Below are positions 25,045 to 33,183 of a DNA stretch of 64,000 nucleotides, in pieces. Both the position numbers and the translations under genes were made by a program. The DNA is from Streptomyces smaragdinus. Its GTDB lineage: Bacteria > Actinomycetota > Actinomycetes > Streptomycetales > Streptomycetaceae. The notes beneath the pieces are model-generated. The model had not been told where the DNA came from and did no database searches. It saw only the letters and a list, made by a program, of their open reading frames with translations. Positions within the stretch are counted from its first letter, which is position 1. Every line of letters starts with the position of its first letter. The stretch is taken from the NCBI RefSeq assembly GCF_009604385.1, contig NZ_WEGJ01000009.1, forward strand, positions 62,001 to 126,000, read 5' to 3'.

Positions 25045-26028
25045 ATGCCGGCACAGGCCGTCATGGGGGTGGTCGAGGGCTTCTACGGCTCGCAGTCCGT
25101 ATGGGCACTGCACCGGCTCGGGGTACTCGCCCGGCTCGAGGAGACCGTGGAAACCTCCCGTCTGGCCGGGGAGTTCGGCCTCGACGAGGAGACCCTCGGC
25201 GCGGTGCTGGACTACGTCCGCCGGACCACCGGCCTGCTGGTCCGCGAGGGCCCCGGCCACCGCCTCGCCCCGCAGTGCCGCCCGTACCGGCTGGTCGCCT
25301 TCCAGCTGGACAAGTTCCTGGGCGCCTACGGCCCCGCCGCCACCCGGCTCGAGGACGTCCTGCGCGATCCCGCGTCGGCGCCCGCGCTACGGGATCACGA
25401 CGCCCTGGCCCGGGCGTTCGGGCGACTGCGGCCGGCCGCCCCGTCGGTGATCGCCCGGGTGCTGCGGGCGTGGGACGTCACGTCGCTGCTGGACCTGGGC
25501 TGCGGCGCCGCCACCCTGCTCGTCGAACTCGCCCGGGCGGACCCCCGGTTCCGGGGCCTGGGCGCCGACGCCTCGCCGGACATGGTGCGCGTCGCCGGGG
25601 ACCGTATCCGCCGGACCGGCCTCGCGGACCGACTGACGGTGACGTGCGGCGACGTACGGGAACCGGCGGCGCTCCCCGCGCCCGGGAAGGTCCGGGCACT
25701 GCACGGGAGAAGCCTGCTCAACGAGTTCTTCGCCGGCGACGGCGGCGACGCGGTCCGCGTACTGACCGGCCTCGGCGCCCGCTACCCGGGCCGTCTCCTC
25801 TTCCTCGAGGACTACTACGGCCGCCTCACCCACGACCGCCCCGCGGCCGAGTCACCCGGCCATACCCTGGCCCAGGACCTGGCCCAGGTGCTCAGCGGCC
25901 AGGGCGTGCCGCCCCCGGACCTCCCCGGCTGGGGCCGCGTGTACGAGGCGGCGGACTGCGCCCTGGTGAAGGCGTACGAGGGCCACAACGACGGAATCAC
26001 GTGGTTCGTCCACGTCGTGGCCCTCTGA
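25045..26028 (+). CDS. SAM-dependent methyltransferase of the RiPP operon
   Basis: 327 residues. An N-terminal winged-helix dimerisation region (about 10-85, VWALHRLGVLARLEETVETS) precedes a class I fold with SLLDLGCGAATLLVELARAD (about 148) and FRGLGADASPDMVRVAG. The architecture matches O-/C-methyltransferases that act on natural products. In the aminopyruvatide pathway the equivalent enzyme methylates the carbon next to the new keto acid at the C-terminus, so the same step is the leading hypothesis. It is the last gene of the operon; the stop is four bases from the stop of the convergent DUF574 gene. Confidence 0.88.
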   Translation: MPAQAVMGVVEGFYGSQSVWALHRLGVLARLEETVETSRLAGEFGLDEETLGAVLDYVRRTTGLLVREGPGHRLAPQCRPYRLVAFQLDKFLGAYGPAATRLEDVLRDPASAPALRDHDALARAFGRLRPAAPSVIARVLRAWDVTSLLDLGCGAATLLVELARADPRFRGLGADASPDMVRVAGDRIRRTGLADRLTVTCGDVREPAALPAPGKVRALHGRSLLNEFFAGDGGDAVRVLTGLGARYPGRLLFLEDYYGRLTHDRPAAESPGHTLAQDLAQVLSGQGVPPPDLPGWGRVYEAADCALVKAYEGHNDGITWFVHVVAL

Positions 26029-26032
26029 CGGA

Positions 26033-26860
26033 TCACGGCTTGCGGGCGACCCCGCCGTAGCCGAAGACCGCGGGCGGCTCGCCGAAGGGGGTGGTCTCCG
26101 GACGCCACAGGGGCATGGACACCACGCCCGGGTCGACGACGTCCAGGCCCTCGAAGTAGGCCATGATCCGGCCCTTGGAGCGGTGCGCGATGGGCATCGG
26201 CGCGTTCTTGTTCCAGTACTCGGTGGCCTCGGCGTTCTTCTCGACGCCCTCCTGGCTGCCCAGCGTGGTGTCGAACGTGGCGTGGGTGATCGTCAGATAG
26301 CTGCCCGACGGCACGGCCTCCAGCAGCTCGTGCACGACCTCGAGCGTCCGCTCGTAGTCCGGGATGTAGTGCAGGACGCCCAGCAGCATGATCGCCACGG
26401 GGCGGTCGAAGTCGAGGGTGCGCTTCGCCGCGGCCAGGATCTTCTGCGGGTCGCGGGCGTCGGCCTCGAGGTAGTCGGTGGCGCCCTCGGGGCTGGAGGC
26501 CAGCAGGGCGCGGGCGTGCGTCAGGACGAGGGTGTCGTTGTCGACGTAGACGATCCGCGACTCGGGCGCGAGGGACTGGGCGACCTCGTGGGTGTTGTTG
26601 GCGGTGGGCAGGCCGGTGCCGATGTCCAGGAACTGCCGGATCCCCGCGTCCTCGACCAGGTGGCGCACCGCGCGGCCCAGGAAGGCGCGGTCGGTCCGGG
26701 CGATGTCCGTGATCTGCGGGAACACCTGCATGACCCGGTCGCCGACCTGGCGGTCGGCCTCGTAGTTGTCCTTGCCGCCCAGCCAGTAGTTCCACACCCG
26801 TGCGATGTGGGGAACGTGGGGGTTGATCCGGTCGAACCGGTTGGTTGTCTGGTCGCTCAT
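26033..26860 (-). CDS. DUF574-family SAM-dependent methyltransferase
   Basis: 275 residues from the ATG at 26860, preceded by GAGGGAG. The family hallmarks are NPHVPHIARVWNYWLGGKDNYE near the start, FLDIGTGLPTANNTHEVAQ (SAM site), YVDNDTLVLTHARALL, and the closing FGYGGVARKP. These proteins are very abundant in Streptomyces and are often near natural-product or regulatory genes, but substrates are mostly unknown. It is convergent with the RiPP operon and stands alone transcriptionally, so a role in that pathway is possible but not shown. Confidence 0.9.
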   Translation of the reverse strand: MSDQTTNRFDRINPHVPHIARVWNYWLGGKDNYEADRQVGDRVMQVFPQITDIARTDRAFLGRAVRHLVEDAGIRQFLDIGTGLPTANNTHEVAQSLAPESRIVYVDNDTLVLTHARALLASSPEGATDYLEADARDPQKILAAAKRTLDFDRPVAIMLLGVLHYIPDYERTLEVVHELLEAVPSGSYLTITHATFDTTLGSQEGVEKNAEATEYWNKNAPMPIAHRSKGRIMAYFEGLDVVDPGVVSMPLWRPETTPFGEPPAVFGYGGVARKP

Positions 26861-26949
26861 GACCGGGGCTCCCTCGGGAGGAACAGGAGTTCGTACGACA
26901 TCGCCAACACGCACCCTATAGCACGGTGTTGGTCCCGGAACCTCCGTGC

Positions 26950-27495
26950 TCAGGGGGTGAGGAACCGCTGGACCACGGGTGCGTATCTCCCGACGATCTC
27001 CTCCGGGGGCGTGCCGCCCAGCGCCTCCCCCTGGGCGATGCGGCACATCACGGTGAGGCCCAGCAGCATGCCGACGGCGAGCTCCGCGCGGACGGGCGCG
27101 TCCGGGCCGTCGAGGCGGCGGGCGAGGCGTTCGGTGATCTGGGTGCGGAAGTTGTCCCGCAGGACGTCGCCCCGGCTGCTGTGCACGGGGGCGAACACGA
27201 TCCGCAGCAGGGGGTCGGGGCTGCGGCTGACATGGGCCTGGACCATGTGCCGGACCATGTGGGCGCCGAGTTCGGCGACAGGGGCGTCCAGCAGGGCGGC
27301 GCTGTCCTCCTCGAAGGACATCACGTGGGCCAGGAGGCTGTCCTTGTTGCCGAAGTACTTCAGGATCAGCGGCTGGCTGATCTCGGCCTGTTCGGCGATC
27401 GCCTTCAGAGTGATGTCGCCGTAGGCGCGGGTGGCGAGGAGCCGCCGGGCCGCCCTGACGATGGCCGCCTTGGTCGCCGCGGCGTCTCTCCTCAT
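26950..27495 (-). CDS. TetR-family transcriptional regulator
   Basis: 181 residues from the ATG at 27495 (RBS GGGAG). The N-terminal helix-turn-helix is AIVRAARRLLATRAYGDITL, then ISQPLILKYFGNKDSLLAHV. The rest is a ligand-binding helical domain with a region like TetR C-terminal 17 types. It is the second gene of an operon behind an MFS exporter. Two palindromic sites upstream of that exporter (29016-29056) are its probable operators, giving drug- or product-inducible efflux. Confidence 0.93.
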   Translation of the reverse strand: MRRDAAATKAAIVRAARRLLATRAYGDITLKAIAEQAEISQPLILKYFGNKDSLLAHVMSFEEDSAALLDAPVAELGAHMVRHMVQAHVSRSPDPLLRIVFAPVHSSRGDVLRDNFRTQITERLARRLDGPDAPVRAELAVGMLLGLTVMCRIAQGEALGGTPPEEIVGRYAPVVQRFLTP

Positions 27496-27542
27496 CCGGC
27501 TCCCGCTCTCCCTGGTTCCCGGCAGCGGCGGCCGCGTGAAGG

Positions 27543-28976
27543 TCACTTGGCCACACTGCCTCTGGGTATGGTCAGGGCGATTCCGCACCCGATCACGGCC
27601 ACCGTACCGGCCATGACGAACGCCGTGAGGTAGCCGCCCAGCGCCGGGAACACGCTGCCGCCGGTCACGCTGTGGGCGAGGACGGCGGCGACGGCCGCGC
27701 TGCACAGGGACTGGCCGATGGTACGCATCAGAACGTTCACGCCGTTCGCCGAGCCCGTCTGCTCGGCCGGTACGTTGCCCAGGATCAGCGCCGGGAGCGA
27801 CGAGTAGGCCAGGGCCGTACCCGCGGAGACGACGGAGCCGCCGAGGACGATCACCCACAGGTCCCGGCTGTCCGCCACCCGCACCACGTACCCCACCGCG
27901 ATCACCGCGGCGCCCAGCGCCAGGGTGAGCCGGGGGCCGCTCACCCGGGAGATGCGGGCGGAGACCGGCGCGAGGACGAGCATCAGCAGACCGCCCGGCA
28001 GCAGGCACAGGCCCGCGCCGACCACGGAGAGGCCGAGTCCGTACCCGGTGGACTCGGGCGCCTGGACGAGCTGGGCGGTGACCAGCGAGTTGGCGTAGAA
28101 CGCGAATCCGACGACGAGCGCCACGATGTGCGGGCGGCTGACGCTGGGCTTGACGGCGAGGGTGAGGTCGACCAGCGGATGCGCGGCCCGCCGCTGCTGG
28201 ACGGCCCACAGCACGCCGATCACCACGGCCCCGACCAGCAGCGACACCACCGGCACACTGCCCCAGCCCCACTCCCCGCCCTCGGACACGGCGACGAGCA
28301 GACACACCAGCGCGGCAGTCAGCCCGAGCGCCCCCAGCACGTCGAACCGGCCGGGCCGGCGGACCGGCGACTCCGGTACGGCCCACAGCGCGAGCAGGAC
28401 CCCGACGGTGCCGAGCCCGCCCGACACCCAGAACATGGTGTGCCAGTCGGCGTACTCCACGACGAGCGCGGCGGCGGGCAGCCCGAGGGCCGCGCCGACG
28501 CCCACGGTGGAACTCATGAACGCGACGGCGGAATACCGCTTCTCCGGGGGGAGTTCGTCGCGCAGGATGCTGATCGACAGCGGTACGACGGACGCGGCGG
28601 CACCCTGGAGCGCCCGGGCCGCGATGAGGACGCCGATCTGCGAGGTCGAGGCGCAGACGAAGCAGCCGACCGTCATCAGCGCGAGGGCGGTCAGCAGCAC
28701 GCGCCGCTTGCCGTACATGTCACCGGCCCGCCCCAGCACCGGGGTGAGGACGGCGCCGGACAGCAGGGTCGCGGTCACCGTCCAGGACACGGCGCTGGGC
28801 GACGAGCCGGTCAGCCGCGGCAGATCGGGCAGCAGCGGGACGACGGCGGTCTGCATGACGGCCATGAGGATCCCGCCGAAGGCCAGGACCGGGACGGCCA
28901 TGGCGGAGCGCATCCGGGCCACGGTGCCCGCGTCGGTCGGCTCCTGTACGGCGGTGTCGGATCGGGGGTCTTGCAC
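27543..28976 (-). CDS. MFS drug/proton antiporter, DHA2 (14-helix) type
   Basis: 477 residues, GTG start. About 14 hydrophobic segments run from VPVLAFGGILMAVMQTAVVP to the end. Motif A-like GRAGDMYGKRRVLL lies between helices 2 and 3, and GLPAAALVVEYADWHTMFWV is the usual DHA2 motif C region. It probably exports a small molecule, with TetR downstream in the same operon as regulator. Its closeness to two biosynthetic operons makes self-resistance or product export a fair guess; the substrate cannot be told. Confidence 0.92.
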   Translation of the reverse strand: MQDPRSDTAVQEPTDAGTVARMRSAMAVPVLAFGGILMAVMQTAVVPLLPDLPRLTGSSPSAVSWTVTATLLSGAVLTPVLGRAGDMYGKRRVLLTALALMTVGCFVCASTSQIGVLIAARALQGAAASVVPLSISILRDELPPEKRYSAVAFMSSTVGVGAALGLPAAALVVEYADWHTMFWVSGGLGTVGVLLALWAVPESPVRRPGRFDVLGALGLTAALVCLLVAVSEGGEWGWGSVPVVSLLVGAVVIGVLWAVQQRRAAHPLVDLTLAVKPSVSRPHIVALVVGFAFYANSLVTAQLVQAPESTGYGLGLSVVGAGLCLLPGGLLMLVLAPVSARISRVSGPRLTLALGAAVIAVGYVVRVADSRDLWVIVLGGSVVSAGTALAYSSLPALILGNVPAEQTGSANGVNVLMRTIGQSLCSAAVAAVLAHSVTGGSVFPALGGYLTAFVMAGTVAVIGCGIALTIPRGSVAK

Positions 28977-29015
28977 GGAATTCCCTCCCTGGCGACAAGA
29001 GCTCGGATCTTATCA

Positions 29016-29056
29016 GGTGAATTTCTATTCACCAGCTTGGTGAATGTCTATTCACC
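29016..29056. promoter_or_regulatory. tandem TetR operators upstream of the MFS-TetR operon
   Basis: Two nearly identical 18-bp palindromes, GGTGAATTTCTATTCACC (29016-29033) and GGTGAATGTCTATTCACC (29039-29056), differ at one central base and are spaced 23 bp start to start, close to two helical turns. They lie 40-80 bases upstream of the exporter GTG (28976). The low-GC centre suggests overlap with the promoter. They are the predicted binding sites of the TetR protein encoded at the end of the operon. Confidence 0.8.
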
Positions 29057-29290
29057 AGCAAACCCACAAACACCATCCACCCCTCTTCAGGGACCTTCCT
29101 GATCGAATCACACATATCGCTGAAATCAGGACATACCAGGGCGTTCGCGCGCACTGACGGGGAGACGTTCCGCGGGAACACATGTGTCACAGCCCTGCAC
29201 GCGTACGGTTCCGGCTCCGTGCAGGCAGGCCTGAAATCGCTCCCGGTACGACATGATCACCGTACAAACCGATTCCTCGGGGAGAATGTC

Positions 29291-29914
29291 ATGTCATATG
29301 TAACTCAGTCCCGTTCTGCCCTCATCCTCGTCTCCCTTGCCCTGGGCACCCTCACCCTGACGGCGTGCAACGACACCGACAGCGGCGCACCGGCGCCGAA
29401 GGAGCCCGCCGCCTCCGCGTCCCCGGCGGGCGACGGGGGAAGCAAGCCGTCCCCGAAGGCGAAGCCCTCGCCGACGGGCGGCCCGGCGTCGGAGGAGGGC
29501 GTGGACGGCGACGTGGGGATGTGCAGGACGCAGGACCTGAAGTACTCGATCGTGGTCGCCGTGGCCGGCATCGACCACGCCCTGCTGACGGCGACGAACA
29601 CCACGTCCGAGCCCTGTCTCCTCCCGGCGAACGACCTGATCGTCACCATCCCCGGCCTGGACGGCGCCGCCACCCACGCGGGCCCGACGGGCGCGAACCG
29701 GGGCCTGAAGCCCGGCGCCCGCGCCTACGCGGGCATCCTCTTCGCCCCCGGCGCGGCCGAGGACGCGGGCGGCCACACGGCGACCGAGGCGGACCTGGCC
29801 CTGACGGCGGCGGAGACCCCGACGACGGTGCCGGTCGAGAACGGCCCGGTGAACATCAACGACATGCGGGTCACCAGCTGGTTCGGCACAGCGGAGGACG
29901 CCCTGAGCTTCTGA
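29291..29914 (+). CDS. secreted lipoprotein, DUF4232-like
   Basis: 207 residues from the ATG at 29291 (RBS GGGAGA); an upstream in-frame start would spoil the signal peptide. A type II signal peptide ends at the lipobox LTAC (Cys near residue 24). A Pro/Ser/Ala/Lys-rich linker (about 28-65) tethers a beta domain with MCRTQDLKYS, ATNTTSEPCLLPANDL and KPGARAYAGILFAP, resembling DUF4232. That family is common in Streptomyces as cell-surface proteins of unknown role. Monocistronic, with a strong hairpin behind it. Confidence 0.87.
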   Translation: MSYVTQSRSALILVSLALGTLTLTACNDTDSGAPAPKEPAASASPAGDGGSKPSPKAKPSPTGGPASEEGVDGDVGMCRTQDLKYSIVVAVAGIDHALLTATNTTSEPCLLPANDLIVTIPGLDGAATHAGPTGANRGLKPGARAYAGILFAPGAAEDAGGHTATEADLALTAAETPTTVPVENGPVNINDMRVTSWFGTAEDALSF

Positions 29915-29922
29915 CCCGCCCC

Positions 29923-29951
29923 GGGGCCGCCGGCATTGCGTGGGCGGCCCC
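29923..29951. terminator. hairpin between convergent lipoprotein and P-type ATPase genes
   Basis: Perfect 9-bp inverted repeat (GGGGCCGCC, 29923-29931; complement 29943-29951) with an 11-base loop in the 76-bp convergent gap. Probably bidirectional. Confidence 0.65.
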
Positions 29952-29990
29952 GCGCGGGCAGTCCGGGGATCGCGGCGACCGGGCCCGCGT

Positions 29991-32315
29991 TCAGGGCGCG
30001 AGGGAGAAGTAGTTCTCCTCCTCCTGGGTGAAGTGCAGGCGCAGGACCGTGTTCAGGCCGTAGAGGCACGAGCGCAGGTCGTCGAGCTGGTCGGGGGCCA
30101 GGCCGCCGGCAGCGCGGGCGAGTTCCAGATGGGTGGCGACGCGCCGGGAGAGGCGTTCGATCTCGGTGTGGGCGCGGCTCATGGTGGCGGTGGCCTCGGG
30201 ACCGCCGAGGGTGGGGGCCAGGGCGGGGTAGAGCTCGTGTTCCTCCGCGTACTCGTGGGGCAGGAGCCGCTCGGTGAGCAGACGGTGGGTCGTCTCGACG
30301 GCGGCCAGCGCCCGGGGGCCGGGCGGGTCGGAGAGGCGGTCGGCGGCGTCGCGTACGGCGTCGAGGACGTCCTGGAGGTCGTCGTGTTCGGCGGCGAAGC
30401 GGTGGATGAGGGCCTCGGCCTCCGGGGTGAGGACGGGGCGTGCCGCCCGGTCCACGCGCAGGGCGCGCAGGGCGTTGAGGATGACGGCGACGTCGATGCC
30501 CTCCTGCAGCAGCGCGCCGGCGGCGGGCGGGAGCAGGCCCGCGGCGGCCGCGGCCATGGCGGCCAGGGACATCAGCATGCCGCCGAGGGCGCTCTGGACG
30601 GCGATCCGGCGGGCGCGCCGGGCGATGGTGACGGCGTCGGCGAGCCGGTCGACGCGGTCGGTGGTCAGGACGATGTCGGCGGCCTCGGAGGAGGCGGTGG
30701 AGCCGCGGGCGCCCATGGCGACGCCGACGTCGGCCGCGGCGAGGGCGGGGGCGTCGTTGACGCCGTCGCCGACCATGACGGTCACCGCGAGCTCGCGCTC
30801 GGCGCGTACGGCGGCGACCTTGTCGGCGGGGCTCAGTCCGGCGCGTACGTCGTCGAGGCCGAGGACGGCGGCGACCTCACGGGCGGGTTCGGCGCGGTCG
30901 CCGGTGAGCATCAGCAGCCGTTCGACGCCGGCCTCGCGCAGATGGCGCAGGGTGCGCGGGGCGTCGTGGCGCGGGGGGTCACTCAGCAGGACGGCGCCGG
31001 CGAGGCGGCCGTCGAGGGTGAGCCAGGCGACGGCCGCGCCGTCGAGGAGCGCGCGGTTGTCGACCGCCCCGGCCCAGGCGGGACGGCCGGCGGCGGGGTC
31101 CGGGCGGCCGACGGAGACCCTGCGGCCGTCCACGGTGCCGGTGGCGCCCCGGCCGGGTTCCTCGGTGACGTCCGCCGGGGCCGACAGCCGCAGCCCGCGT
31201 TCCCGGGACGCGTCGACGATGGCCCGGGCCAGGACGTGCGGCGAGTACTGGTCGACGGAGGCCGCCAGCCGCAGCACCTCCGCCGGTTCGAGGCCGGGCG
31301 CGGCGGTGACGTCGACGACGCGGGGGCGGCCGCCGGTGAGGGTGCCGGTCTTGTCGAGCAGGACGGTACGGGCACGGCCGAGGTTCTCCAGCGCGCCGCC
31401 GTCGCGGACGATCACGCCGAGGCGAGAGGCGCGGGAGAGCCCGGAGACGACGGCGACCGGGGCCGCCAGCAGCAGCGGGCAGGGGGTGGCGACCACCAGG
31501 ACGGCGACCGCGCGCACCGCGGAGCCGCTGATCAGCCAGGCCAGCCCGGCCACCGCCAGGGCCAGCGGGAGGAACCAGGCGGCGTAACGGTCGGCCAGCC
31601 GCACCACCGGGGCGGACTCGGCCCCGGCCTGCTCGGCCAGACGCACGATCCCGGCGTACGTGCTGTCCGCCTCGCTGGCGGTAGCGCGCAGTTCGAAGGC
31701 GCCGCCCGCGTTGACCACACCGCTGCGCACCGCTTCGCCGTGGGCCCGCTCGACCTGGCGGGGTTCACCGGTGAGCACCGACTCGTCGAGGACGGCGGCG
31801 GCGCCCTCCACCCGGCCGTCGACGGGCACGACCTCACCGGGGCGGACGACGAGCAGGTCGCCGGCGGCGACATCTCCCAGGGGCACCGTGTCGAGTCCGG
31901 TGGCGGTGCGGCGGTGCGCCGAACGGGGCGCGTGTTCGAGCAGGGCGCGCAGATCGTGGGAGGCGCGCCGCTGGGCGGCGGCCTCCAGGGTGCGTCCGGT
32001 GGCGAGCATGAGCGCGATCAGGGCGCCGGCCAGATACTCCCCCACGGCCAGGGTGCCGCCGAGCGCGAGTACGGCGATCAGGTCGACCCCGGCATGCCCC
32101 TGCCGCAGCGCGCTCAGCACCCAGCCGATCGCGGGCACGACGGCGACGGCGGTACCCACGCCCCAGCACAGATCCGCGAGACCCCGGTCACCGGCCAGCC
32201 AGGCGATGCCACCCCCCGCCAGGGCCGCAGCCGTAACGACCAGGAGCACCGGTTCGAGCCGCGGGGACGCGACCGCCGCGCCCAGCCGGCGCAGTCGTGC
32301 TGCGTGATGCTCCAT
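29991..32315 (-). CDS. heavy-metal P1B-type ATPase fused to a C-terminal hemerythrin-like domain
   Basis: 774 residues from the ATG at 32315 (RBS GAGGTG). There is no N-terminal metal-binding HMA domain. Membrane helices are followed by the actuator motif LDESVLTGEP, metal-binding VVATPCPLLLAAPVAVVSG in the membrane, phosphorylation motif LLDKTGTLTGG (about 320), and MVGDGVNDAPALAAADVGVA. After the last helix pair, residues about 620-774 carry His/Glu-rich hemerythrin helices (RFAAEHDDLQDVLDAV, LLPHEYAEEHELYPAL, MSRAHTEIERL, LRLHFTQEEENYFS). The tail could sense iron, oxygen or nitric oxide and gate transport. The TPCP motif suggests Zn/Cd/Co/Fe rather than Cu specificity, which is inference. 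Confidence 0.93.
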   Translation of the reverse strand: MEHHAARLRRLGAAVASPRLEPVLLVVTAAALAGGGIAWLAGDRGLADLCWGVGTAVAVVPAIGWVLSALRQGHAGVDLIAVLALGGTLAVGEYLAGALIALMLATGRTLEAAAQRRASHDLRALLEHAPRSAHRRTATGLDTVPLGDVAAGDLLVVRPGEVVPVDGRVEGAAAVLDESVLTGEPRQVERAHGEAVRSGVVNAGGAFELRATASEADSTYAGIVRLAEQAGAESAPVVRLADRYAAWFLPLALAVAGLAWLISGSAVRAVAVLVVATPCPLLLAAPVAVVSGLSRASRLGVIVRDGGALENLGRARTVLLDKTGTLTGGRPRVVDVTAAPGLEPAEVLRLAASVDQYSPHVLARAIVDASRERGLRLSAPADVTEEPGRGATGTVDGRRVSVGRPDPAAGRPAWAGAVDNRALLDGAAVAWLTLDGRLAGAVLLSDPPRHDAPRTLRHLREAGVERLLMLTGDRAEPAREVAAVLGLDDVRAGLSPADKVAAVRAERELAVTVMVGDGVNDAPALAAADVGVAMGARGSTASSEAADIVLTTDRVDRLADAVTIARRARRIAVQSALGGMLMSLAAMAAAAAGLLPPAAGALLQEGIDVAVILNALRALRVDRAARPVLTPEAEALIHRFAAEHDDLQDVLDAVRDAADRLSDPPGPRALAAVETTHRLLTERLLPHEYAEEHELYPALAPTLGGPEATATMSRAHTEIERLSRRVATHLELARAAGGLAPDQLDDLRSCLYGLNTVLRLHFTQEEENYFSLAP

Positions 32316-32466
32316 GGCGCACCTCGGTCCGTACGGCGCGACGGCAGTCCGCCCCGGTCCCATCGTGACAGCCACCCCGGACACCCGCACGGGACGCCCG
32401 GACCCGGTCCGAAGGGCCCTGGGCGAACAGGCGCCCCGTCCGTCAGCACTCCCCACTCGGAGACTC

Positions 32467-32489
32467 TATAGCATTTACAATGCTATACT
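32467..32489 (+). promoter_or_regulatory. palindromic operator overlapping the -10 of a toxin-antitoxin operon
   Basis: A perfect 9-bp inverted repeat TATAGCATT-TAC-AATGCTATA (32467-32487) runs into a -10 hexamer TATACT (32484-32489). A start 6-7 bases further falls on the A of the antitoxin ATG (32496), implying a leaderless mRNA. An antitoxin or TA complex bound here would block RNA polymerase, the usual autoregulation. Confidence 0.75.
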
Positions 32490-32495
32490 CGCGTC

Positions 32496-32777
32496 ATGGA
32501 CGACGACACCGACTTCTTCCCCGGCAGCGGGCCCAGTCGCGGAATCTCCGTCACCCTGACCGCCGGCACCCTGCAGGCCATCCGCGAACGGGTCGGAAAG
32601 CGAGGCGTGTCCGCATACCTGGAGAAGGCCGCACAACGCCAGATCGAGCGTGACAACCTGGACGACCTGATCGCCGACTTCGACCAGGCCAACGGCCCGG
32701 CCGACCCGGAGGCCGTGGCCGCCAAACGGGCCAGGCTCACCGGCGACGCGCCCTCCGGCACCGGAGCAGCCGCGTGA
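32496..32777 (+). CDS. antitoxin of a type II toxin-antitoxin pair
   Basis: 93 residues. A short N-terminal beta strand (SRGISVTLTAGTLQAIRERV) followed by VSAYLEKAAQRQIERDNL resembles ribbon-helix-helix/CopG-type antitoxins. The C-terminal half (DDLIADFDQANGPADPEAV) is acidic and probably disordered until bound to the toxin. It overlaps the toxin start by four bases. No ribosome-binding site precedes the ATG, consistent with leaderless translation. Confidence 0.82.
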   Translation: MDDDTDFFPGSGPSRGISVTLTAGTLQAIRERVGKRGVSAYLEKAAQRQIERDNLDDLIADFDQANGPADPEAVAAKRARLTGDAPSGTGAAA

Positions 32778-33172
32778 GCGGCGCCCTCGTCCTGGACAGC
32801 GAGGGACTGGCCAAGGCCGTCCAGCGTGACCGCGAGGTCCACGAGTGGCTCACCGCCGCACGCGACGCGGACCTGCCCGTGATCACCTCAGCCGCGGTAT
32901 TGGTCGAGGTCATTCATCCCAGGATCAACGACGCGGCCCTGAAATGGACCCTGTCCCGGCTACGAGTCGAACCGGTCACCCAGGCCGTCGCCCAGTCCGC
33001 CGCCGCCCTGCTGCGCACGGCCGGGCTGCACGGCCACACATACGCCATCGACGCCATGCTCTGCGCCACTGCCCTCATCCAGCCCGGCCGGGTCACCGTG
33101 CTGACCTCGGACGTCGAGGACATCTCCATGCTCACCAGCGACTGCACCCGGATCGCGGCCGAGAAGATCTGA
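32774..33172 (+). CDS. PIN-domain toxin (VapC-like ribonuclease)
   Basis: 132 residues, GTG start coupled to the antitoxin. PIN-fold acidic residues are visible: Asp in ALVLDSEGLAK, Glu in SAAVLVEVIHP, Asp in HTYAIDAMLCATAL and Asp in TVLTSDVEDISML, which together would bind Mg2+/Mn2+ for RNA cleavage. The length fits VapC toxins. Probably cleaves tRNA or rRNA when the antitoxin is lost; the target is unknown. Confidence 0.87.
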   Translation: MSGALVLDSEGLAKAVQRDREVHEWLTAARDADLPVITSAAVLVEVIHPRINDAALKWTLSRLRVEPVTQAVAQSAAALLRTAGLHGHTYAIDAMLCATALIQPGRVTVLTSDVEDISMLTSDCTRIAAEKI

Positions 33173-33183
33173 CGCTGCCCGAA

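Noticed and set aside
29940..32471. An 843-residue plus-strand open frame opposite the P-type ATPase
   Set aside because: Gly/Gln/Arg-rich low-complexity translation; the minus-strand frame has all P1B ATPase motifs, so this is a shadow.
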